64,000 nt of DNA. Origin: Streptomyces sp. NBC_01571. Lineage in GTDB: Bacteria; Actinomycetota; Actinomycetes; Streptomycetales; Streptomycetaceae. The notes below the pieces were generated by a model. The model had not been told where the DNA came from, searched no databases, and worked only from the letters and a program-made list of their open reading frames with translations. Each line of letters begins with the position of its first letter. Within the stretch, counting starts at the first letter, position 1. The stretch is from assembly GCF_026339875.1 (NCBI RefSeq), contig NZ_JAPEPZ010000001.1:7998001-8062000 (forward strand), in the 5' to 3' direction. The translations under genes were made by a program, and so were the position numbers. This document shows, in pieces, positions 40,900 to 52,112 of this stretch.

Positions 40900-41963
40900 T
40901 AGGGCACCCGGGCCGTCCACTCGGCCGACCCGAACTTCGAGCGCGCCAGCTCCTCGGCGCGGGCCAGTTCCGCGGGTGTCACCCCGCCGTCCGTGAGCCC
41001 GTAGCGGCCGCGGAAGGAGTCGATCATCCGCCCGATGACCTGCTCGCGGGCGAGCCCCGTCTGCCGGCGCAGCGGATCCACCCGCTTCTTCGCGCTCCTG
41101 GTGCCCTTGTCGGAGAGCTTCTCCCGGCCGATACGCAGCACTTCGAGCATCTTGTCGGCGTCGATGTCGTACGACATGGTCACGTGGTGGAGCACGGCAC
41201 CGGCGCCGCCGCCCGGACCGACCACCCGCTTCTGGGCGGCTCCCGCGATCTTCCCCTGCTCCGTCGCGATGTCGTTCAAGGGCTGGTACCAGGCCCTGAT
41301 CCCCATGTCCCCGAGCGCGCCGAGCACCCAGTCGTCGAGATAGGCGTAGCTGTCCTGGAACGACAGGCCCTGGACGAGCGCCTCCGGCACCGAGAGTGAG
41401 TAGGTGATGGTGTTGCCCGGCTCCACGAACATCGCCCCGCCACCGGAGATCCGGCGCACCACCTCGATGCCGTGGCGCGCGGCACCCTCGGGGTCGACCT
41501 CGTTGCGCAGCGACTGGAAGCTGCCGATGATCACGGAGGGGGCACCCCACTCCCACACGCGCAGCGTCGGCGGGCGGCGGCCCGCGGCGACCTCCGCGGT
41601 CAGCACCTCGTCCAGGGCCATGTGCAGCGCGGGGGACTGCGGCCCCTCGTGGATCAGCTGCCAGTCGTAGTCCGTCCAGTCGGTGGCGTGCGCGAGCGCC
41701 CTGCGCACCGCGATCCCGATGCCTTCCGAGGTCAGGCCGTACATGACCGTGCCCACGGGCAGCGCGGCGTCGACACGGGCCGCCAGGCCCGCCGCGTCGG
41801 TGTCGGCGGGAGCGCCGTCCAGCGCGTGGTTCACGGCGTCCAGCGCCTCGTCCGGTTCGAGGAAGAAATCGCCCGCCACGCGCGCGTGGCGCAGCTCCCC
41901 GTCCTCGACGTCCAGGTCCACCACGACGAGCTTGCCGCCGGGGATCTTGTACTCACCGTGCAC
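40899..41963 (-). CDS. lplA: Lipoate-protein ligase A with N-terminal accessory domain (354 aa)
   Basis: Attaches free lipoate to the E2/GcvH lipoyl domains. The N-terminal 85 residues resemble the small accessory domain known as LplB or the Lip_prot_lig C-domain (GGKLVVVDLDVEDGELRHAR, GDFFLEPDEALDAVNHAL), here placed before rather than after the catalytic domain. The ligase core has RRISGGGAMFVEPGNTITYS and the Lys region KIAGAAQKRVV. The GTG at 41963 follows GGAGG. The stop codon is completed by MITE copy 3. Confidence 0.87.
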   Translation of the reverse strand: MHGEYKIPGGKLVVVDLDVEDGELRHARVAGDFFLEPDEALDAVNHALDGAPADTDAAGLAARVDAALPVGTVMYGLTSEGIGIAVRRALAHATDWTDYDWQLIHEGPQSPALHMALDEVLTAEVAAGRRPPTLRVWEWGAPSVIIGSFQSLRNEVDPEGAARHGIEVVRRISGGGAMFVEPGNTITYSLSVPEALVQGLSFQDSYAYLDDWVLGALGDMGIRAWYQPLNDIATEQGKIAGAAQKRVVGPGGGAGAVLHHVTMSYDIDADKMLEVLRIGREKLSDKGTRSAKKRVDPLRRQTGLAREQVIGRMIDSFRGRYGLTDGGVTPAELARAEELARSKFGSAEWTARVP

Positions 41964-42375
41964 CGATCCGCCTCCGTTCGTTCCACCGGCACCAACGCCG
42001 ACCTGCGGTGATTGATTCCGGTCGGTCAAGGGGGCGGTGCGTGGCGCGTTGTCGGGACGGGGCGCCCTGCCCTCCGGGGGATCGCGAGTGCCCTGGTCGG
42101 GCCCGAGGCTGATCGTTCCGCACAGCGAGGCGACACGGCATGTTCACGACCCGACCGACTCTCCAGGGCACCGTCGGCACGGAGGGGCCTCGGCGGACGG
42201 CTCGCTCGACTGCGGCTGCGGCTTCGGGGTGGCGAGGAGTGGCTCCAGGAAGAAGCCCGTGGGGCGACGGCAGAACCTGGCCACGGCGCTTGCCGGTAGG
42301 CCATCGCCCGGCCGCGGTGCCGGATGGCTGCCCGGGACCGCGGTGTTCGCGTCTCAGCCGCTGCTCTCGGTGCTT
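41964..42375. other. Gene-poor stretch with a possible gamma-glutamyltransferase start
   Basis: At 42140 a frame with GAGG upstream begins MFTTRPTLQGTVG, the standard opening of the cytoplasmic gamma-glutamyltransferase-like family, but similarity ends after about 13 codons. The rest shows no recognisable protein. It is probably debris of a deleted gene next to the heat-shock island. Confidence 0.35.
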
Positions 42376-42666
42376 TCACTCGTCTCGCTGATCAATGTCC
42401 TTGCTCTTCACACCGGGGAGTTCGATCTCTGTGTGGAACGCGTCCTCGGACTCCGGCACGTCCGCGAGAGGCGTCCACGCGCCCGCCGGTGTCGCGCCCA
42501 CCGCCGACTCCAGCAGGCCGCTCATCTGGTCGAGCGGTTCGTCGAACTCGACCAGGGGACCGAGGGGGCGGGTGCCCGGACGGGCCTTTCCCGCAGACCG
42601 CCACCGCGGTGGCACCGGACGGGCCGGCCACCGCCCTCGCCTCGTTCTTCCCCCTCGTGGTCTCAT
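42376..42666 (-). pseudogene. Hsp20/alpha-crystallin small heat-shock protein, truncated
   Basis: Reading leftwards: LVEFDEPLDQMSGLLESAVG, GAWTPLADVPESEDAFHTEI, ELPGVKSKDID is the N-terminus and first strands of an Hsp20 as found in Streptomyces heat-shock clusters. After KDID the sequence reads QRDE and stops, so the alpha-crystallin domain is almost entirely gone. The ATG at 42666 may be the original start, though the first 35 residues are Arg-rich and could be out of frame. A chaperone remnant, it lies downstream of clpB-trx. Confidence 0.7.
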
Positions 42667-42679
42667 CGCCCGCCATTCG

Positions 42680-44494
42680 TCATGCGAGCCATGCGGACTC
42701 CTTGTGACGTAGGCGTGGGGAGACGTCCGAGCCGCCCGCGGCAGCGGACGTGCCCGTGGTGCCGGGTGCGGCCGAGTGCCCCAGGTGCCGGTGCACGAAG
42801 TGGATGGCCATCGCCCCCTCACCGGCCGCCGAGGCCACCCGCTTCACCGAGCCGCTACGGACGTCCCCTACCGCGAAGACCCCGGGCAGGTTGGTCTCCA
42901 GGGGCATGCACGAGCGCCCGCGGCCGTGCCACACCTCGGGGTAGGCGCAGGCCTCCTGGGCCTCCGGGCCGGTGAGGACGAAGCCGCGGGAGTCGAGGGC
43001 GGTGATGCCGGCGAGCCACTCGGTGTGGGGGTCGGCGCCGGTGAAGACGAACAGGCTCCGTACCGCGAGTCGGTGGTGTACGCCCGTGCGGTTGTCGACC
43101 ACGTCGAGCTCCTCCAGCACCTCCTGGCCGATGACCTCGGTGACCTCGCTGTGCAGCATGACCTCCACCCGCGGATGGCGCTCGACCTGGTCGATCAGGT
43201 AGCGGGACATGCTGGCCTCAAGGCTGGGTCCTCGGACCAGCAGGTGCACCTTCGGCGCGTACCCGGCGAGGAACAGCACCGCCTGGCCCGCAGAGTTGCC
43301 TCCGCCGACGACGGCCACCGGGTCGGTGCGGCACTGCTTGGCCTCGTAGAAGGTCGCCGAGTAGTGGACGCTCGTTCCCTCCAGACGTTCGATACCGGGC
43401 ACCTGGAGCCGGCGGTAGCGGGCACCCGTGGCCAGGACGACGGCGCGGGCGGCGATCTCGCTGCCGTCGGCGAACGCCACCACGTAGTGGTCCTCGTCCT
43501 TGGGGTGGAGACCGGTCGCCTCCACCGGAATGCTGATCCTGGCGCCGAACTTGTCGGCCTGGAGCACGGCGCGTTCGGTCAGTTCGGCGCCGGAGATGCC
43601 GGCAGGGAAGCCGAGCAGATTCTCGATGCGGGACGACGTGCCGGCCTGGCCGCCGGTGGCCATCGCCTCCACCACGGTGGTGCTCAGGCCCTCGGAGGCG
43701 GCGTACACCGCGGCAGCGAGGCCGGCGGGTCCGGAGCCGACGATGAGGACGTCGCCGTGACGGTTTCCGGCGGGCAGTGACGGCAGGCCGATGAGCCGGG
43801 CCAGTTCCGCGTTGCCGGGGTTGCGCAACAGGGTGGTGTCCCGCCAGATGACTAGCGGTGTCTCCTCCGGGCCGACGCCGAAGCGGCGCAGCAACTCCTC
43901 TGCCTCCTCGTCGGTCTCCAGGTCGATCCAGCGGTGCGGCAGCCGGTTGCGGACGGCGAACTCGCGCAGCCGCCGGGTGTCGGGCGAGTAGCGCGAGCCG
44001 ATGATGCGGAAGCCGGCGCCCTGTCCGACGAGCAGCGCGCGACGGCCCAGACAGGCGCGCAGCACGACGTCCCCGATGGTGGAGTCCTGGGACACCAGGT
44101 GGCGCAACTGGTCCAGGGAGACGACGAGGACCTCGCCCGGCTCCCTGGCGACAGCGGTGTAGAAGGCCACCTGTCCGTGCAGCAGCCCGAGTTCGCCGAT
44201 GAAGCGGCCGGGGCCGTGCACGCGCAGCAGGCGCTCCTCGGGAGTGCCGTAGTCCTCGACGACGGCGACGGTACCGCTGAGGACGACGAAGAACGTCTCG
44301 CAGCGCTCCCCCTCCCGGAGCAGCACGTCGTTCGGAGCCATGCTCCGGCGTTGCCCGTGCTCCGCCAGACGTGCTATCTGGTCCTCCGTAAGGCGCGGAT
44401 ACGCGCCGCAGGCGTCCGGGGTCTCCCAGAAGACCGCCTCGCCCGCTTCCTCCGGCACCGGTTCGCCGCCCGGCAACGACTGGTCGCCGGACAT
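42680..44494 (-). CDS. Cyclic-nucleotide-binding domain fused to thioredoxin-reductase-like flavoprotein (604 aa)
   Basis: Order: cNMP/Crp-type sensor domain (residues about 45-160; LLREGERCETFFVVLSGTVA), a degenerate thioredoxin/glutaredoxin-like segment (about 170-250), then an FAD/NAD(P)H oxidoreductase (VLIVGSGPAGLAAAVYAASE, VVGGGNSAGQAVLFL, VFAVGDVRSGSVKRV). The redox CxxC of true thioredoxin reductases is absent: the corresponding place reads SVHYSATFYEAKQC. It therefore probably reduces another partner or uses another electron route. The ATG overlaps the stop of the UBP gene (TGATG). Last gene of the clpB operon. Confidence 0.88.
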   Translation of the reverse strand: MSGDQSLPGGEPVPEEAGEAVFWETPDACGAYPRLTEDQIARLAEHGQRRSMAPNDVLLREGERCETFFVVLSGTVAVVEDYGTPEERLLRVHGPGRFIGELGLLHGQVAFYTAVAREPGEVLVVSLDQLRHLVSQDSTIGDVVLRACLGRRALLVGQGAGFRIIGSRYSPDTRRLREFAVRNRLPHRWIDLETDEEAEELLRRFGVGPEETPLVIWRDTTLLRNPGNAELARLIGLPSLPAGNRHGDVLIVGSGPAGLAAAVYAASEGLSTTVVEAMATGGQAGTSSRIENLLGFPAGISGAELTERAVLQADKFGARISIPVEATGLHPKDEDHYVVAFADGSEIAARAVVLATGARYRRLQVPGIERLEGTSVHYSATFYEAKQCRTDPVAVVGGGNSAGQAVLFLAGYAPKVHLLVRGPSLEASMSRYLIDQVERHPRVEVMLHSEVTEVIGQEVLEELDVVDNRTGVHHRLAVRSLFVFTGADPHTEWLAGITALDSRGFVLTGPEAQEACAYPEVWHGRGRSCMPLETNLPGVFAVGDVRSGSVKRVASAAGEGAMAIHFVHRHLGHSAAPGTTGTSAAAGGSDVSPRLRHKESAWLA

Positions 44495-44757
44495 CAGACG
44501 AACGCCTCGTGAACGTAGCACCAGCGCCAATCCTCGCCGGGCTGGAACGACTGCACGATCGGATGGGCGTCGGCAGCCGCGTGCCTACGCGCGTGCTTGT
44601 TCGGCGAGGAGTCGCAGCAGCCGACGTGCCCGCAGGTCAGGCAGAGCCTCAGGTGGACCCACGGGGAGCCGAGCAGCAGACACTCCTGACACCCTTCTGG
44701 GGTCAGCGGCTGGACCAGCCGGACAAGGGCGAGGTGGGGGTCTGCGTGCAGGGTCAT
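44494..44757 (-). CDS. UBP-type zinc-finger protein (87 aa)
   Basis: A stand-alone zf-UBP domain with the expected Cys/His ligands: GCQECLLLG, LCLTCGHVGCCD, KHARRHAAADAHPIVQSF, WRWCYVHE. In eukaryotes the domain binds ubiquitin C-termini; bacteria lack ubiquitin, and in actinobacteria it recurs beside thioredoxin and flavoprotein genes. The ATG at 44757 is 9 nt from GGAAGG; a GTG at 44766, overlapping the thioredoxin stop, is possible. Its operon position suggests a redox or protein-quality role (inference). Confidence 0.8.
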   Translation of the reverse strand: MTLHADPHLALVRLVQPLTPEGCQECLLLGSPWVHLRLCLTCGHVGCCDSSPNKHARRHAAADAHPIVQSFQPGEDWRWCYVHEAFV

Positions 44758-44762
44758 CCGGA

Positions 44763-45205
44763 TCACCCTTCCCGGGCCGTGATCGACTGTTCCACCCACT
44801 GGCGCAGAGCGGGGGCGGGCGCCGCCCCCGCCTGCCGGGCGACCGTCTCGCCCTGGTCGAGGACGATCAGTGTCGGTACCGCCTGGACCTTGAAACGCTG
44901 CGACAGCCGCGGGTTCTTGTCGACGTCGACCTTGACGAGTTTGATTCGGCCGGCGAGATCGGTTGCGACCTTCTCCAGCGCGGGGCTGACCATGCGGCAG
45001 GGGCCGCACCAGGTGGCCCACAGGTCGACCACGACGGGGACGTCGGCCCGCTCGGCGACCTCGGTGAAGTCGTCGTCGCCCGCGTCCACCATCCACGGTA
45101 GGGGCTGCTCGCAGTGGCCGCACTTGGGGCGGCCCTCCGCGGCCACGGGCACTCGGTTGGTGCGCCCGCAGTTCGGACAAGTGACGGTCGTCGCCTGCAT
45201 CGTGC

Positions 45206-45209
<4 letters not shown>
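44763..45209 (-). CDS. trxC: Thioredoxin with N-terminal zinc ribbon, Trx2/TrxC type (148 aa)
   Basis: An N-terminal zinc ribbon (C11, C14, C30, C33) is followed by a canonical thioredoxin domain with W67-C-G-P-C71 and the cis-Pro loop VQAVPTLIV. Trx2-type proteins resist oxidation and are stress-induced in other bacteria. The ATG overlaps the clpB stop (ATGA), so it is translated with the disaggregase. It is a plausible electron donor for refolding chemistry in the same operon. Confidence 0.9.
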
Positions 45210-47848
<2,639 letters not shown>

Positions 47849-47899
47849 GGGGGTGTTTCACTCCTCGTGCCGCGGCCGCGCGGGGCGGCTTCGAGCAGG

Positions 47900-48020
47900 C
47901 TGTCGGGTCGAGCAGGTCGAGCACCACGCCGATGGACGCGTAGGTGAGGCGGAGTCCGGTGCGCAGCCGCTGGATGCGGGCGACAACCGCGACGCCGCGG
48001 GGCACCTGGTGTTCGACCCC
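47900..48020 (-). pseudogene. Chaperone-modulator (CbpM/MerR-like) C-terminal fragment
   Basis: Reading leftwards: VPRGVAVVARIQRLRTGLRL, TYASIGVVLDLLD. This matches the helical end of the small CbpM modulators that follow dnaJ/cbpA genes in chaperone islands (R-x-x-R-L-R-x-x-L-x-L.Y-x-x-x-x-x-x-x-L-L pattern). The N-terminal part is lost and the end is altered. It lies immediately upstream of clpB in the position expected for an ancestral dnaJ-cbpM-clpB arrangement. Confidence 0.5.
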
Positions 48021-48389
48021 ACGGCCCCGGCGGCTGGAGGCTCTCGAGCACTTCCACTCCCCAGGGTGGCGAACCGGGTGGCTCCACGCCTGCGCCTGGC
48101 GAGTCAGGAATGCACGAGTCCGGTCGCCCCACGAGTACGAGAGAAAAAATCCAGACATCTCGGATAAGTCGGGCACGGAGCGGGTACACGAATCACCGCT
48201 CGCCTCCCTGAAGGCTCAGGGAGAACGGAGTGATCGCATGGCCGGCGGTCGGACGCACAGCCCGTACCACCGCTGCCCTGACCGGGCGGGCAGCCCTTCG
48301 CGGGGCAGCGCCCGGTGGCACACCAAGGCCGCGCGCGGACAGCCACGCCCACCCGCTCGCGCCCCAGCCGACCATGACCCCCGCGACCT
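48021..48389. other. Gap upstream of clpB without a recognised gene
   Basis: Neither strand gives a recognisable product. Probably deleted chaperone sequence on one side and the lost 5' end of the GAF/PucR pseudogene on the other. Confidence 0.4.
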
Positions 48390-49560
48390 GATGGTGCTTC
48401 CCGCACCCTGTTCGACACCCCGGACGAAGACGAGATCCTGCGACTGGCCATGGACCACATCGCCGCCGCGGGCCATACCGGGCCGAGGCCGGATATCTCA
48501 AGGTGGGCGGCGACCTGGTCCCCAGCCCGGGGAACGGACAGAAGCATGCCTCGGCCGTGGGCCGGAGGGTGCGGCAGCCGGCTGGGCAGGACGGCCCTGC
48601 GACCGTACCCGGCAGGCCCTGGGGCCGGGCCCTGGGGCTGCGCGGACTTGAGGGACTCCACGGCTACCTCGTGGTGACGTCCCGCTCCCGGCGGCCGAGC
48701 GATCCCTGCTCGCCACACTCGTCCGGCACACCGCTGCCGCACTGTCAGTCGCCTTCGCACACCGCCGCCGACGCGAGGACGCGCCGGAGCTGCAGCGACT
48801 GAGAGGCGAACGCACAGCCCTCCAGCGGCAGCTGATCCGTGTCGGGGCCGAGCTGGGGTACCAGCGAGCCGTTCACGCGCTCATGGCCGACGTCGCTGCC
48901 TCGAGCGGCACCGAGGAAGCCATCACCCGCGCACTGCACAGGCTCACTGGACTTCCCGCGCTGGTCGAGGACCGCTTCGGTCGGTTGAGGTCCTGGACCG
49001 GCCCCAGCCGCCCCGACCCCTATCCCGAACCGGACCCCGTGCGCCACGCCGAAATGCTGCACGCCGTCGCCTGTCAAGCCGGGCCGGTGCGGATAAAGGA
49101 CCGGCTGATCACCCTGGTCCGCCCGCACGGCGAGATCCTGGGCGTGCCGGCCCTGGTCGATGTCCGGGGCGAGGCCGACGAGCACACCGTGCTCGCGCTG
49201 GAACACGCCGCCGCGTCGCTCGCGCCGGAGCTGACGCACCTGCGCGATCTGGCCGAGGTGGAGCTGAGGCTGCACCGCGAGCTCGTCGACGACCTCGTGG
49301 CAGGGACGGACGAGGCGAGCGCCTACGCCCGGTCCGAGGCAGTGGGACACGACCTGCACCGCAGCCACTACATCGTCGTGGTGCAGTGGGCCGAACAGGA
49401 CTGCGGACGATTCCTTCGCGCAGACCGTGGGACGGGCGGCCTTTCGTGCGATCGGTGTCCGCAGCAGGTGGGCGGGCTGCCCTGTTACCTGCAGGGGGTG
49501 GGTGGCCCAGCCTCGAAGGGGCAGAGAAGGTGTCCGACGCCGCCTACGGACGACGGCAGC
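48390..49560 (+). pseudogene. GAF/PucR-family regulator, multiply frameshifted and truncated
   Basis: Pieces of one ancestral protein appear in order in different frames: LFDTPDEDEILRLAMDHIAA (about 48410-48470, GAF start), GLRGLEGLHGYLVVTS (about 48635-48680, GAF end), AAERSLLATLVRHTAAALSV to HALMADVAASSGTEEAITRA (48690-48930), LHRELVDDLVAGTDEASAYA (about 49270-49330), then DDSFAQTVGRAAFRAIG in another frame (about 49408). The C-terminal HTH is absent. At least three frameshifts make it non-functional. Confidence 0.7.
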
Positions 49561-49655
49561 CTGAGCGTCAGCGATGCTGCGGCAGATGTCGCGGCCGGAG
49601 CGAGCGCAGGGGGCCGGACACCACCGATGGGAGACGCCCGGGCCGCGGCCCGGCG

Positions 49656-50546
49656 TCACAGGGCGATGACGTGGAGGTCGACCAGGTCGAGCAGCGCCCG
49701 CAGGGCCGAACTGGGCCGCCGGGTCGACGACGTGCCGAGATGCATGCTCCAGCGGAGCATGGTGCCGTCGACGTCCAGGACGTGCAGGCCGGGGGTGCGG
49801 GCAACGGCGAACGCGGGCAGGAAGGCGATGCCCAGACCGTGCCGGACCAGTGCCGCCCCCATGTCGATGTCGGGCACTTCCAGTGCCACCCGGCGTCCGA
49901 CGCCCGCCACCGCGAACGCCCGGTCGACCACCTCGCGGTTGCCGTAGCCCGGCGGGAAGTCCACGAAGGGCTCACCCGCGAGGTCCGCAAGTGCCACCTC
50001 CCCCCGCTGCGCGAGCGGATGAGCGGCGCTCACCACCAGGACGAGCGGCACCGTGGCCAGCTCCCGTGCGTCGATCCCGGCGGGTTTGTGCTCGGGCAGC
50101 GACAGGAAGGCCACGTCCAGGTCCCCGCTGAGCAGTGCGTGCGCCAGTCCCGCCGATCCGGTCGTCGCCAGCCGCAGTCGGACGTCGATCGCCGGATGCC
50201 GCGCGTGCAGCTGTCCGAGGAGCGCGGGCAGGTCCACCACCTCGACCGAGGCCATGGCGCCCACATTCACCGTGCCGTGCAACGTGTCCTGTGCGTCGCG
50301 CACGGCGTCCTGGGCCACCTGGGCGGCGTGCAGGGTGGCCCGAGCCTCCGGCAGCAGCGCCGCGCCCGCCCCGGTGAGCCGGACCTGCTGCGACGTGCGC
50401 TCGAACAGCGCGCAACCGAGCTCGCGCTCCAGGGAGCGGATCGCGGCGGACACCCCGGACTGCACCACGTGCAGCCGCCGGGCGGCACGCGTGAAACTGA
50501 GCTCCTCGGCGACCGCGATGAAGTGCTCCAGCTGACGTAGCTCCAC
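49656..50546 (-). CDS. LysR-family transcriptional regulator (296 aa)
   Basis: N-terminal winged helix (LRQLEHFIAVAEELSFTRAA, LHVVQSGVSAAIRSLERELG) and a C-terminal substrate-binding-protein fold (residues about 90-290) that binds an inducer. The GTG at 50546 begins VELRQLEHF, the canonical LysR opening; no Shine-Dalgarno is evident. It is divergent from an MFS exporter only 45 bp away, the classical layout for LysR control of a neighbour. Confidence 0.88.
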   Translation of the reverse strand: MELRQLEHFIAVAEELSFTRAARRLHVVQSGVSAAIRSLERELGCALFERTSQQVRLTGAGAALLPEARATLHAAQVAQDAVRDAQDTLHGTVNVGAMASVEVVDLPALLGQLHARHPAIDVRLRLATTGSAGLAHALLSGDLDVAFLSLPEHKPAGIDARELATVPLVLVVSAAHPLAQRGEVALADLAGEPFVDFPPGYGNREVVDRAFAVAGVGRRVALEVPDIDMGAALVRHGLGIAFLPAFAVARTPGLHVLDVDGTMLRWSMHLGTSSTRRPSSALRALLDLVDLHVIAL

Positions 50547-50591
50547 ACGAGAAGTATCACTCACATTGCTCGAGCCCAGCAAAAACATTCG

Positions 50592-52010
50592 TTGGCACTG
50601 ATCCCGGCTGGTGAGGAAGATGGAAAACGCCATCCACTTCCGCCCGAGGAGGGGTTACCCCTGCCTGCCGTTCCGACGCCGCTGAGCCGTCCCACCCCCG
50701 ACGCTCCCGACGACCCGACCCTTCCGATCCATCCGATCCCAGCACCCGCTCCCGCCGGCCTGCCGCCTCGCGCCCCCGCCCTGCGCCGTGCCTCGCACAC
50801 GACCGGCTTCTGGTTCGTGGCGGTGGCCTTCACCGTGCTGATGGCCTTCGGTACCGCGCCCACCCCGCTGTGGCCGCTGTACGAGGCCCGGGACCACTTC
50901 GGCGCGACCACGGTCACGGTGGCGTACGCGTCGATGGTCGTGGGAGCAGCGGCCGCCTTCCTCGGACTGGGACACCTGTCGGACCGGCTCGGCCGCCGGC
51001 GCGTCATCGTCCCGGCGCTGCTGGTCGGCATCGTCGCGTCGGTCGTACTGATCCTGTGGCGGGACCTGCCGGGGCTGATCGCGGGCAGGATACTGAACGG
51101 TGTCGGACTGGGGCTGATGGCCTCGACCGCGACGACGTACCTGCACGACCTCCACCACGAGGCCCGTCCGGAACGGACGGGTTCGGTGCTGCCCGGCATC
51201 GTGGCCACCGCCGCCAACCTCGGCGGCCTGGCCTCGGGGCCCCTGGTCGCCGGAGCCGCCGCGCAGTGGCTTCCCGCGCCCCTGATCACCACCCAGGCGA
51301 TCTTCACGCTCGCCATGGCAGTGTGCCTGGTGCTGGTGCTGTCCACCCCGGAGACCGTGGACCTGGAGCTGCCCGTGTCCGCACCGTCCAGCAGGTTCGT
51401 CCTGCGCCCCGGCGGCGGGCGGACGTTCGGCGCGGCCGGAGCGCTGGGCGCCTTCGCCTTCGCGATCCTCGGGCTGATCTCCTCCCTCGGGGCGAGCGTG
51501 CTCCATGGCACTCTGCACACCGACTCGCACCTCGTGGTCGGCCTGGCGGCCTTCCTCATGTTCGGTTCCGCTGCGGCCGCCCAGCTGGTGCTGGGGCGCC
51601 TCCCACTGCCCCGGGTCCTGACCGTGGGGGCAGTGGTCTTCCCGGTCGGCCTGGTCCTGTGCGCCGTCGCCCTCTACCACCCGGCGCTCTGGCTCTACCT
51701 GGTCGCCGTGTCCCTGTCGGGAGCCGGCTCCGGGCTGCTGTTCAAGGGAGGCGTCGAACGTGCCGTTTCCGTGGCCGAGCCCGCCTCGCGCGCGGGGGTC
51801 CTCGCCGTGTTCTTCGTCGTCGCGTACCTGGGAATGGGCCTGCCCTCGGTCCTGTTCAGCATCGCCCTGCGGCATTTCGCCGTGCAGACCGCGATGATCG
51901 GCTTCGCGGCGGTCCTCTCCTGTGGCGCCGTCGTGTCGGTCGCCGTCGCGTTGCGCGACCGCGCACCCGGTCCCGGCACGCTCTCCGCGCGGTCCGCTCG
52001 CCCCTCCTGA
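50592..52010 (+). CDS. MFS transporter (472 aa)
   Basis: A 12-helix major-facilitator protein after a Pro-rich, probably cytoplasmic N-terminal stretch of about 65 residues; the MFS loop 2-3 motif is GHLSDRLGRRRVIVPALLVG. The substrate is unknown (drug/metabolite exporter or importer). The TTG at 50592 is the leftmost start in frame, but it lies only 45 bp from the LysR start, so a start inside the Pro-rich segment is quite possible. Probable LysR target. Confidence 0.8.
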   Translation: MALIPAGEEDGKRHPLPPEEGLPLPAVPTPLSRPTPDAPDDPTLPIHPIPAPAPAGLPPRAPALRRASHTTGFWFVAVAFTVLMAFGTAPTPLWPLYEARDHFGATTVTVAYASMVVGAAAAFLGLGHLSDRLGRRRVIVPALLVGIVASVVLILWRDLPGLIAGRILNGVGLGLMASTATTYLHDLHHEARPERTGSVLPGIVATAANLGGLASGPLVAGAAAQWLPAPLITTQAIFTLAMAVCLVLVLSTPETVDLELPVSAPSSRFVLRPGGGRTFGAAGALGAFAFAILGLISSLGASVLHGTLHTDSHLVVGLAAFLMFGSAAAAQLVLGRLPLPRVLTVGAVVFPVGLVLCAVALYHPALWLYLVAVSLSGAGSGLLFKGGVERAVSVAEPASRAGVLAVFFVVAYLGMGLPSVLFSIALRHFAVQTAMIGFAAVLSCGAVVSVAVALRDRAPGPGTLSARSARPS

Positions 52011-52112
52011 CCTCCCCGCGGCGCATGCGACACCGGTTGTCTGGGAGGCGTGGACCCGGGGTACTCGTCCCGGGCGCGCGTGACACGGATCCGCGGCAGA
52101 CGGGAGGCCGAG

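Noticed and set aside
47849..48200. HAIR or CIRCE heat-shock operator before clpB
   Set aside because: Looked for CTTGAGT-N7-ACTCAAG and TTAGCACTC-type inverted repeats on both strands; no acceptable match was seen.
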